From 2-02-FULL-55-14 sp964581115 (GTDB lineage: Bacteria > Bacteroidota > Ignavibacteria > UBA10030), in contig CAZOMY010000066.1 in the NCBI GenBank assembly GCA_964581115.1, positions 1-7,010 of the forward strand: a stretch of DNA of 7,010 nucleotides, given 5' to 3'. The position numbers and the translations under genes were made by a program. How positions within the stretch are numbered: position 1 is the stretch's first letter; the number at the start of each line of letters is the position of its first letter. The notes under the pieces were generated by a model that saw only the letters and a list, made by a program, of their open reading frames with translations, did no database searches and was not told the DNA's origin. Shown here piece after piece: positions 1 through 5,113 of the stretch.

Positions 1-25
1 ACCCCTTTCCAAGAACTCGATTGCC

Positions 26-1534
26 ATGACTCAGTCCGCCCCCGGCCGCAACGACCCCTGCCCTTGCGGCAGTGGAAAGAAGTACAAGAAATGTCACGGA
101 GCCTCGCAGGACGTGCCGACGACAGAGGTTGCCCATGATAGGCCTCTCCAAAAGCCGAGGGTACCCGTCGTGCCCCTTCCCGTATGGAGGGAGCTCTATG
201 AGGCCTCGGGTGAGTTCGCCCGCCTGCGGCCATGGGAATTCATGGACGATACCGACCTGGTGGGGGTGTGCGACCCCGATACAGGAGAGACCGGCTGGAT
301 GGTCGTCATGGGGAACGCCGGAACCTTGTTCGGTCTGGTCGTCTACCGGGGCTCCGCCGGCTTCCAGATGTATGTCGACCTGATGGAGGATCGCATCGCG
401 CCATCGGAGTTCCTTTCGCTACAGGATTGTCTGAAGCTCGAGCTGGGCTCGGACGAAGACCTCGAGCCGGAAGACCGGGTCGTTCAGCGTGCGCTGGGAC
501 TGCGATTCAAGGGGAAGAACTCGTTCCCCCAATTTCGAAGCCTAATGCCGCGCTACGCGCCATGGTTCCTGACGGAGTCGGAGGCGCGCTTCTTCACACT
601 CGGCCTCCGCGCCTTCTGTTGCCACGCGCGCCGCATCGAGCGCGACAGGGTCGATGAAACGGTGCGCGAGGATACCGTGCTTGTGTACCGTCCTTCGGCG
701 AAGTCCGCCGACGGCTTCGTCGGACGCTGGGAGTCGTACCCCGCCGATGCGTCTCGGCCGCTGGCGCTTGTTCGCTTCGACGACGCGCTGGTGAAGAAGG
801 CGCTCGAGGCCCGGCCGAAGCCCGACAGCCCCTGGAACGCGGGCATCATTGTGATACCGGCCCCTGTTGCAGAGGGGGCGCGGCCGTTCTTTGTTAGGGG
901 TGCCGCTGTGTGCCAGGAAGTGAGCGGCCATGCATTCACGTTTCATCCGGGCCGACCCTCCGACAGCGACGAGCAGCTGCTGGCCGACGCCCTCGTACGT
1001 GCGGTTGACCAGTCGGGATTTCTGCCCGACGTCGTGTACGTGACCTCGGATACAAGCGCCGCGGCGTTGAAGGCATTGGCGACAAAGATGGGATTTGCCG
1101 TGCGGCGGAAGGTGCCCCTTCCGGCGATCGAGCAGTTTGCGAATGCGATCACCGAGGAGATAGCCAAGGGGGAGTTCGGTGAAAGCGGGCGTACCGCCGG
1201 AAAAGCCCGACCGGCGTCAGAACGACGCGGCCCGAAGGCGGAACGTTCCGAACGGACAACCCCGCACATGCTCCCTGCCGACGACCCCGAGGATCAGGCG
1301 GCGATGCATCAGATGATAAGTCGGCATTGGGAGTTGTGGACCGATATTCCATTGCCCGCGTTGAACGGCAAGACGCCTCGCGAGGCGGCCGACGATCCGC
1401 GGGGCAGGGAGTTGCTCGAGGCGCTCTTGCTGGACTTCGAGAACCAGAACGCGACCGAGCGCGACGAATCTCTCCGCGTGGATGTATCGGACCTGCGAAG
1501 GCGTCTGGGAATGGAGCGAAAGAAGCGCCGTTGA
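26..1534 (+). CDS. SEC-C metal-binding motif protein, 502 aa
   Basis: Residues 8-25 form a SEC-C zinc motif (NDPCPCGSGKKYKKCHG) with the ligand pattern C12-x-C14-x8-C23-H24, as at the C-terminus of SecA and in many otherwise unrelated proteins. Here it is N-terminal. The middle (about 55-370) is soluble and has no signal peptide or membrane segment. From memory it resembles the DUF7309/DUF6930 domains often joined to SEC-C, but I could not verify this. Residues about 385-420 are a charged, low-complexity linker rich in K, R, E and S. The tail (about 425-485) carries the pattern PLPALNGKTPREAADDPRGR, which recurs at the C-terminus of SEC-C proteins and looks like a small helical domain. The ATG at 26 is favoured because the zinc motif follows almost at once; no clear Shine-Dalgarno is visible in the 25 upstream bases. 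The biochemical function is unknown, and metal or nucleic-acid binding is inference only. The coding assignment is secure. Confidence 0.9.
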   Translation: MTQSAPGRNDPCPCGSGKKYKKCHGASQDVPTTEVAHDRPLQKPRVPVVPLPVWRELYEASGEFARLRPWEFMDDTDLVGVCDPDTGETGWMVVMGNAGTLFGLVVYRGSAGFQMYVDLMEDRIAPSEFLSLQDCLKLELGSDEDLEPEDRVVQRALGLRFKGKNSFPQFRSLMPRYAPWFLTESEARFFTLGLRAFCCHARRIERDRVDETVREDTVLVYRPSAKSADGFVGRWESYPADASRPLALVRFDDALVKKALEARPKPDSPWNAGIIVIPAPVAEGARPFFVRGAAVCQEVSGHAFTFHPGRPSDSDEQLLADALVRAVDQSGFLPDVVYVTSDTSAAALKALATKMGFAVRRKVPLPAIEQFANAITEEIAKGEFGESGRTAGKARPASERRGPKAERSERTTPHMLPADDPEDQAAMHQMISRHWELWTDIPLPALNGKTPREAADDPRGRELLEALLLDFENQNATERDESLRVDVSDLRRRLGMERKKRR

Positions 1535-1694
1535 GACATCGATCGCCGCATGATCGCAGGGTTGCTCATCACCATGCTGCCAATTGGTCCGAGTGCGATC
1601 TGTTGTAGGTTCCGATTTCGTTAGGCCGGATGAGAAGCAACACGGTCTGATTGCATGTCACAAGGCCCCTTCCTACTTTTCCCAACGTCTTTGT

Positions 1695-1727
1695 GAACGG
1701 CGGATCGATCGGAACTGCACGCCGTTC
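1695..1727. repeat. 8-bp inverted repeat upstream of the glycosyltransferase gene
   Basis: GAACGGCG at 1695-1702 is the exact reverse complement of CGCCGTTC at 1720-1727, with a 17-nt spacer that contains the palindrome GATCGATC. It lies about 65 nt before the GTG start of the next gene, inside the 257-nt gap. No T-run follows, so it is not a typical intrinsic terminator. It could be an operator or an mRNA hairpin. I saw no convincing -35/-10 pair in this gap. Confidence 0.35.
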
Positions 1728-1791
1728 GACCTCCTCATCTCATGTCTGAGTTGGACGTAGAGAGACTGGCGCTCCTCGGTGCAGGCGAACA

Positions 1792-2901
1792 GTGGTGACC
1801 AAGCGCAAAAAGGTTGTGTTCTTCGTTCAAGGCGAGGGGAGGGGGCATCTCACCCAAGCGCTTGCACTCTCCGAGATCGTGCGGTCCATGGGGCTCGAGC
1901 TCGTGCGCGTCTTCGTCGGAACGAGCGAGCATCGGACCATCCCGGCCTATTTCTCTGAGCGCGTCGGTGCGCCCGTCGTTCGGTTCCGGAGCCCGAATTT
2001 CGTGATGGGTCAACAGCGCCGGGGGGTGCATGTCTTCCGAAGCGCCGTCGTCAATTTTGCGGCCACGCCGATGTTCCTTCGCGAGCTCGCCCGCCTCCGC
2101 CGCGAACTGGGCCAATGCGAACCGGACCTGATCGTGAACCTTTACGATCTGCTTGGATCGCTGCTCTCCCTCGTCCGCCGCAGAACCTGTCCTATCCTAG
2201 CCTTGGCACATCAGTACACGTTCCTTCATCGCGACTTCGTCGCCCCCGGAGTCGACCCTTGGCACGCATTCTTCGTCAGGTTCTACACCCGCCTCAATGC
2301 GCTCCGAGCCGACCGGAAGCTGGCCATTTCGCTCTACCCCATGCCGCCCGACGATCGGCGCGGGATCACCGTGTTGCCGCCGCTCTTGCCGGACGACGTG
2401 CTTCGACTCCACCCGGAGCGCGATGACGGGACCATCCTTGCCTATCTTCTCAATCCGGGCTATGCCGAAGACCTGATCGACTGGAAGCGCGCGAGGCCGG
2501 GCGTTCGGCTCGTTTGCTTCTGGGACGCGAAGGATCGTCCTGATGGATGGAGTCCCGTCGAGGGGCTGACCTTCAGACAGATCGACCGACAACGATTCCT
2601 CGAGCACCTGCAGAAGTGCAGGGCCCTCGCAACCACGGCCGGATTCGAGGCGATCGCCGAAGGGTTGTTCCTGGGCAAGGCCATTCTGGCCGTGCCGGTG
2701 GTCGGTCATCTCGAGCAAGAGCTCAACGCCGCCGACATCAGGCATCACGGGCTTGGATTGACGGCGCGGGCGTTCGAGTTGGACCGGCTTTTCGAAGCGC
2801 CGCCCGTTCCTGTCGAAGCGGTGGCGACGTTTCGGCAGTGGGTACTGTCCGGGCGGGAGCGGTACGCGGAGGTCATTGGGGCGTTCCTGCGAGAAGCTTG
2901 A
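1792..2901 (+). CDS. GT-B glycosyltransferase, MurG/MJ1255-like (family 1 type)
   Basis: A 369-residue cytosolic protein with the two Rossmann-like halves of a GT-B glycosyltransferase. The N-terminal half opens with a beta strand and glycine loop, VVFFVQGEGRGHLTQALAL (about residues 8-26), the acceptor-side signature of MurG-like and Glyco_trans_1_3 (PF13528) enzymes. The C-terminal half carries the nucleotide-sugar-side signature TTAGFEAIAEGLFLGKAIL (about 286-304), followed by P-V-x-G-H-L-E-Q-E-L-N-A, the conserved family ending. The expected reaction is transfer of a sugar from an activated donor to a lipid or polysaccharide acceptor; the actual donor and acceptor cannot be read from the sequence. 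Length is normal for the family. Two consecutive GTG codons (1792 and 1795) are possible starts, with a weak AGGCGA-like site just upstream. No glycan-pathway neighbours are present, so it stands alone here. The stop codon is directly followed by a CCGCCAAG-type repeat. Confidence 0.88.
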   Translation: MVTKRKKVVFFVQGEGRGHLTQALALSEIVRSMGLELVRVFVGTSEHRTIPAYFSERVGAPVVRFRSPNFVMGQQRRGVHVFRSAVVNFAATPMFLRELARLRRELGQCEPDLIVNLYDLLGSLLSLVRRRTCPILALAHQYTFLHRDFVAPGVDPWHAFFVRFYTRLNALRADRKLAISLYPMPPDDRRGITVLPPLLPDDVLRLHPERDDGTILAYLLNPGYAEDLIDWKRARPGVRLVCFWDAKDRPDGWSPVEGLTFRQIDRQRFLEHLQKCRALATTAGFEAIAEGLFLGKAILAVPVVGHLEQELNAADIRHHGLGLTARAFELDRLFEAPPVPVEAVATFRQWVLSGRERYAEVIGAFLREA

Positions 2902-2920
2902 ACCGCCAAGAACGCCAAGG
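2900..2920 (+). repeat. CCGCCAAG-type dispersed repeat, unit 1
   Basis: The segment reads ACCGCCAAGAACGCCAAGG, with CGCCAAG occurring twice 9 nt apart. It starts at the stop codon of the glycosyltransferase gene. The same motif family recurs at 3400-3424 and 3563-3590 (inverted), 3727-3766, 4547-4572, 4695-4720 and 4751-4778. It is followed by a purine-rich tract (about 2919-3000) with no coding sequence. Confidence 0.6.
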
Positions 2921-3078
2921 TGAAGGAGTTCGGGGCGGAGCGCCGGAAGCCGGAGTAGGCAACGGAGAACCGAGGGAGGAGTATAGGAGAGGAGGAGTTC
3001 TGACAGACAGCGGCTGGAAGATATTCCGTCATGCGCGCTTTTGGGACAATCCTGACCTCACACAGAAAATCAGCGCAT

Positions 3079-3099
3079 CCCCTCCTCACGGAGGAGGGG
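3079..3099. repeat. Perfect 9-bp palindrome, REP-like
   Basis: CCCCTCCTC (3079-3087) pairs perfectly with GAGGAGGGG (3091-3099) around an ACG triloop, followed by GTAGGGGGTGG. Dispersed repeats with a CCCCTCC...GGAGGGG core and a G-rich tail are widespread in intergenic regions of many bacteria. No T-run follows, so it is not a standard terminator. Confidence 0.5.
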
Positions 3100-3140
3100 T
3101 AGGGGGTGGTTGAAGTACCTCGAGGATTTCCTCCCTTTGG

Positions 3141-3214
3141 TTCTTTGCCCCGGGCTGAAGACCGGGGCAAAAAGTGAACAAGTCCCTTCGGACTTGCAGT
3201 AGAATGCGGCTGCC
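3141..3214 (+). repeat. About 75-bp structured intergenic repeat, copy 1
   Basis: This is the first of two direct copies, 1826 nt apart; the other is at 4967-5041. Aligned by eye with one gap, about 58 of 75 positions agree. It contains two hairpins. One has a perfect 10-bp stem, TTTGCCCCGG with CCGGGGCAAA (3144-3171, 8-nt loop). The second is CAAGTCC-CTTC-GGACTTG (3179-3196). Between the copies one stem pair changes from G-C to T-A, which preserves pairing. The end TGCGGCTGCC is identical in both. It does not match any RNA family I recognise. Confidence 0.6.
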
Positions 3215-3399
3215 CCCCCAACACCTGACTCTCCCACCCGTGGCTGCAGCTGTAGCACACACTGCTTGATCATCAGCTTCGTGCTTCTTGCTTCGAATTT
3301 GCTTCGGACTTAGCCCCCTCGACTCGTCCCGACATAGGACGTCGGTCCTCGCTCTGGGCAGGTTTTCGTGTCTCGAAGATACCCCGACGTCACCTTCCT
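3215..3399. other. Intergenic stretch with no gene seen
   Basis: Open frames crossing this part have no recognisable protein features and run through neighbouring repeats. A run with several GCTTC repeats is present around 3276-3308, and a short inverted repeat CCGAC/GTCGG lies at 3329-3345. No promoter, RNA gene or terminator could be supported. Confidence 0.4.
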
Positions 3400-3424
3400 C
3401 TTTTTTGCGCCTCTGCGTCCCTGC
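3400..3424 (-). repeat. CCGCCAAG-type dispersed repeat, inverted, unit 2
   Basis: Read on the minus strand it gives GGACGCAGAGGCGCAAAAAA, a degenerate member of the GCCAAG/GCAAAG family. An 8-bp inverted repeat, CCTGCCTG (3420-3427) with CAGGCAGG (3450-3457), follows. This unit lies upstream of the first exonuclease fragment. Confidence 0.45.
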
Positions 3425-3480
3425 CTGCCGCGTGTCGTACAATGAGCCTCAGGCAGGTTGGCGGTTATCTTTCTCTCACG

Positions 3481-3513
3481 ATGGTGACCCTATCTCGTCC
3501 CCTCGCGATCTTC
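3481..3513 (+). pseudogene. Exonuclease N-terminal fragment A (11 codons)
   Basis: ATG plus ten codons read MVTLSRPLAIF, matching the start of the exonuclease family (the intact gene begins MISLDKPLAIF). Similarity stops right before the catalytic D-x-E motif, and the frame ends soon after at a TGA. The 33 bases differ at only four positions from fragment B at 3603. The upstream sequence GCGGTTATCTTTC is also shared with B, so the two are homologous beyond the coding part. It is a decayed remnant and not an expressed gene. Confidence 0.6.
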
Positions 3514-3562
3514 TGTCGGTGGGCCACCTGATCAGCAAGACGTTCTGAGAGACAACCTTCCA

Positions 3563-3590
3563 CTCTTTGCGCCTTCGCGCCTTTGCGGTT
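3563..3590 (-). repeat. CCGCCAAG-type dispersed repeat, inverted, unit 3
   Basis: The plus strand has TTTGCGCC twice-like, then TTTGCGGT; on the minus strand this is the ACCGCAAAGGCGCGAAGG type. It is nearly the inverse of the unit at 3727-3748, so fragment B is bracketed by inverted copies. It lies 13 nt before the start codon of fragment B. Confidence 0.55.
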
Positions 3591-3602
3591 ATCTTTCCTT
3601 CC

Positions 3603-3726
3603 ATGCTGACCTTCTCTCGTCCCCTTGCGATCTTCGATCTGGAAACCACAGGTGTAGATCTCATCACTGATCGCATCATCCAAGTCTGAGGGCCTCGTGA
3701 TCTCCGAGTTCAAGAGCAAGACGTGG
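3603..3726 (+). pseudogene. Exonuclease N-terminal fragment B (about 41 codons, frameshifted)
   Basis: Beginning at ATG 3603 the sequence encodes 28 residues including PLAIFDLETTGVDL, which is identical to residues 7-20 of the intact exonuclease and includes the catalytic D-x-E. It then reaches TGA at 3687-3689. In the +1 frame from 3685 it continues SEGLVISEFKSKTW to 3726, which plausibly continues the same fold past a one-base shift. The next base begins the dispersed repeat at 3727, so the fragment appears to break at the repeat edge. In the 14 identical codons, nine third positions differ and all changes are synonymous. That shows long divergence under protein-level selection before truncation. 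The extent past 3689 is inferred. Confidence 0.75.
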
Positions 3727-3766
3727 ACCGCCAAAGGCGCAAAGAACGCCAAGCACGCCAAGAACG
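3727..3766 (+). repeat. CCGCCAAG-type dispersed repeat, unit 4 (longest)
   Basis: It begins ACCGCCAAAGGCGCAAAG and continues AACGCCAAGCACGCCAAG, giving four or five GC(C/A)AAG words spaced about 9 nt apart. It ends 12 nt before the start codon of the intact exonuclease and begins where fragment B ends. It occupies the place where a promoter or ribosome site would be expected. Confidence 0.7.
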
Positions 3767-3778
3767 ATTAGAATAGGA

Positions 3779-4525
3779 ATGATTTCCCTCGATAAGCCTC
3801 TCGCCATCTTCGACCTCGAAACCACGGGCGTTGACCTCGTGAATGACAGAATTGTACAACTGTCCGTCATCAAAGTCGTCGACTGGAAAGAGTCCGACCG
3901 TCTCACCCTGCTCATCAATCCGGGTATTCCGATCCCGGCAGCAGCCACGGCCGTGCACGGCATCACCGACCGCGACGTAATCGTGGAGCCGAAGTTCTTT
4001 CAGGTGGCGGAACAGGTACGGGATTTCTTCAAGGGGTGCGACCTAGCGGGGTATAACATCATGCGGTTCGACGTGCCGATGCTCGTGCAGGAGTTCGAGC
4101 GATGCCGGATCGCGTGGCCTGAGGATGGGGTGCGGTATCTCGACGCGCAGAGCATCTTCTTCAAGATGGAGCCCCGCACGCTGAGTGCGGCGGTGAAGTT
4201 CTACTGCAACCGGGACCACGAAGAGGCGCACAGTGCGGAGGCGGATGCAGAAGCTACATTGGACGTCCTGCGGGAACAGGTGAACAGGTATCGGGAATTA
4301 GGTAGTAGTATCGACGAAGCCTCAGCATTTCTCGGCCTCAAAGACCTCGCCGACCCGACGGGGAAGTTGATCCGGAATGACCAGGGGGAACTGTTATTCA
4401 ACTTTGGAAAGAACAAAGGTTTGAAAGTTGCGGATTTCCCCGATTACGTCAACTGGATCCTGGAGTCGGACTTCCCAGCGATCGTCAAGGCGGTGCTGCG
4501 GAAGGCCATTGCGGAGCGAAGCTAA
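3779..4525 (+). CDS. DEDDh 3'-5' exonuclease (DnaQ-like) with C-terminal DUF3820-like domain
   Basis: A 248-residue DnaQ/RNase T superfamily exonuclease. All DEDDh catalytic residues are visible: D12 and E14 in AIFDLETTG (Exo I), D98 in GYNIMRFDVPML (Exo II), and H151 and D156 in HSAEADAEAT (Exo III). These bind two metal ions and remove nucleotides from 3' ends of DNA or RNA. The catalytic domain covers about residues 7-170. After a linker, residues 205-243 (FNFGKNKGLKV, then PDYVNWILESDFP) resemble the small DUF3820-type domain often attached to such exonucleases. It is not a polymerase epsilon subunit by context, since no replication genes are nearby. The ATG at 3779 is supported by similarity to fragments A and B, which begin with equivalent codons; only a weak AGGA-like ribosome site is visible. 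The gene is complete, and the substrate is unknown. Partial relatives lie on both sides, which points to a multi-copy family in this genome. Confidence 0.93.
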   Translation: MISLDKPLAIFDLETTGVDLVNDRIVQLSVIKVVDWKESDRLTLLINPGIPIPAAATAVHGITDRDVIVEPKFFQVAEQVRDFFKGCDLAGYNIMRFDVPMLVQEFERCRIAWPEDGVRYLDAQSIFFKMEPRTLSAAVKFYCNRDHEEAHSAEADAEATLDVLREQVNRYRELGSSIDEASAFLGLKDLADPTGKLIRNDQGELLFNFGKNKGLKVADFPDYVNWILESDFPAIVKAVLRKAIAERS

Positions 4526-4546
4526 GACCTTCCAAAAGAGAATATT

Positions 4547-4572
4547 GGCCGCAGAGAACGCAGAAATCGCAA
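4547..4572 (+). repeat. CCGCCAAG-type dispersed repeat, unit 5
   Basis: The segment reads GGCCGCAGAGAACGCAGAA then ATCGCAAT, a degenerate member of the family in the same orientation as unit 4. It lies 21 nt after the exonuclease stop codon and 7 nt before the point where C-terminal fragment C begins. Units 4 and 5 therefore bracket the intact gene. Confidence 0.5.
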
Positions 4573-4579
4573 TGAAATG

Positions 4580-4684
4580 GGATTGAGGGTTGCGAGCTTT
4601 CCGGATTACGTCAACTGGATCTTGGAGTCAGACTTCCCAGCGATCGTCAATGCGGTGCTGCGGAAGGAAACGGGCAGGCAATAG
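4580..4684 (+). pseudogene. Exonuclease C-terminal fragment C
   Basis: In one frame this encodes GLRVASFPDYVNWILESDFP and on through AIVNAVLRKETGRQ to TAG at 4682. It matches residues 214-242 of the intact exonuclease at 26 of 29 positions, and about 76 of 87 bases agree. It then ends with its own tail, ETGRQ, where the intact protein has AIAERS. Upstream of 4580 the similarity stops and repeat unit 5 is found. An ATG at 4577 could start a 35-residue peptide, but there is no reason to think it is expressed. Together with fragments A and B it marks the remains of one or more related genes. Confidence 0.75.
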
Positions 4685-4686
4685 GC

Positions 4687-4753
4687 AAAGATTCACCGCC
4701 AAGACGCTAAGGCGCAGGACATTTTTTCCCATCGTCACTGCGGTGAAATCTTT
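4687..4753. repeat. Inverted repeat of 12-13 bp enclosing a CCGCCAAG-type unit
   Basis: AAAGATTCACCG (4687-4698) matches the reverse complement of CGGTGAAATCTTT (4741-4753) with one extra base. The arms enclose 42 nt that include the main part of unit 6 (CCGCCAAGACGCTAAGGCGC, beginning at 4696). The 67-nt structure begins 3 nt after the stop of exonuclease fragment C. It resembles a tiny non-autonomous palindromic element; no target-site duplication could be identified. Confidence 0.5.
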
Positions 4754-4778
4754 ACGCAATGACGCCAAGGCGCGGAGT
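4751..4778 (+). repeat. CCGCCAAG-type dispersed repeat, unit 7
   Basis: The segment contains ACGCAATGACGCCAAGGCGC, again with GC-AA(G) words about 9 nt apart. It immediately follows the right arm of the inverted repeat at 4687-4753. This is the last member of the family recognised in the window. Confidence 0.45.
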
Positions 4779-4812
4779 ACTGCTACAATGTCTGAGGCGG
4801 TCCGCACCGTGC

Positions 4813-4850
4813 CATTGTCATCGCGAGGAGGCTGGAGGCCGACGAAGCCT
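4813..4850 (+). repeat. REP-like dispersed element (GTCATCGCGAGGAGG...GACGAAGCC)
   Basis: The segment begins CATTGTCATCGCGAGGAGG and ends GGCCGACGAAGCC. It resembles the widespread intergenic repeat of the form GTCATTGCGAGGAGC...GACGAAGCAATC seen in many bacterial genomes. The assignment rests on memory of that consensus and not on a second copy in this window. No coding features overlap it. Confidence 0.4.
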
Positions 4851-4966
4851 ACCCGCCGACATAGGCATCCGGGGAGGCAGGCGGGCCTTCCGCTGAATCT
4901 GTTCTCCCCCCGAACCCCTATGCCACCCTTGCCGGGCCGCTCTCGGCGGAAGGTTCAGCTTTCGTT

Positions 4967-5041
4967 TTCTTTGCCCCTGGTTGATACCAAGGGCAATAAG
5001 AGAACAAGTCCCTTCGGGACCATCAAGTGGATGCGGCTGCC
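4967..5041 (+). repeat. About 75-bp structured intergenic repeat, copy 2
   Basis: This is the second direct copy of the element at 3141-3214. The first stem is TTGCCCCTGG with CCAAGGGCAA (one C/A mismatch), and the second hairpin is GTCCC-TTC-GGGAC. Compared with copy 1, one stem pair has changed on both sides (G-C to T-A), so the structure is kept while the sequence drifts. The two copies flank the whole exonuclease block. The element ends about 55 nt before the ATPase reading frame. Confidence 0.6.
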
Positions 5042-5081
5042 GGTCTGATGTACCGGCCTCGTGCGAGCATTGTCGGCTTGC

Positions 5082-5110
5082 CATTCACACCGTGAATGAT
5101 TGTCATTCAC
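5082..5110. promoter_or_regulatory. Palindromic operator-like site at the ATPase start
   Basis: Three alternating half-sites, CATTCAC, GTGAATG and CATTCAC, lie at 5082-5088, 5092-5098 and 5104-5110. The last two form the 19-bp palindrome GTGAATGATTGTCATTCAC with perfect 8-bp arms. Its centre, AATGATTGTCATT, differs at one position from the Fur-box core AATGATWATCATT. It overlaps a candidate ATG at 5096 and ends 3 nt before the ATG at 5114. It could be a repressor operator or an mRNA hairpin hiding the start. Assignment to Fur is speculative. Confidence 0.4.
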
Positions 5111-5113
5111 GCC

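Noticed and set aside
542..946. Minus-strand open frames of 128-134 codons opposite the SEC-C gene
   Set aside because: They are antisense shadows of a well-supported gene in GC-rich DNA, with no motifs.
1742..1798. An 18-codon open frame overlapping the glycosyltransferase GTG start
   Set aside because: It could be a coupled leader peptide, but it has no ribosome site or recognisable sequence, and such overlaps occur by chance.
3144..3171. Strong hairpin as a rho-independent terminator
   Set aside because: A-residues, not T-residues, follow it on the plus strand, and on the minus strand the T-run comes before the stem and not after it.
2900..4778. CRISPR array
   Set aside because: The repeats are short, degenerate and in both orientations, and are separated by genes and fragments with no regular spacers or cas genes.
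4590..5048. A 152-codon plus-strand open frame
   Set aside because: It reads fragment C out of frame and runs through three different repeats, so it is not a protein gene.
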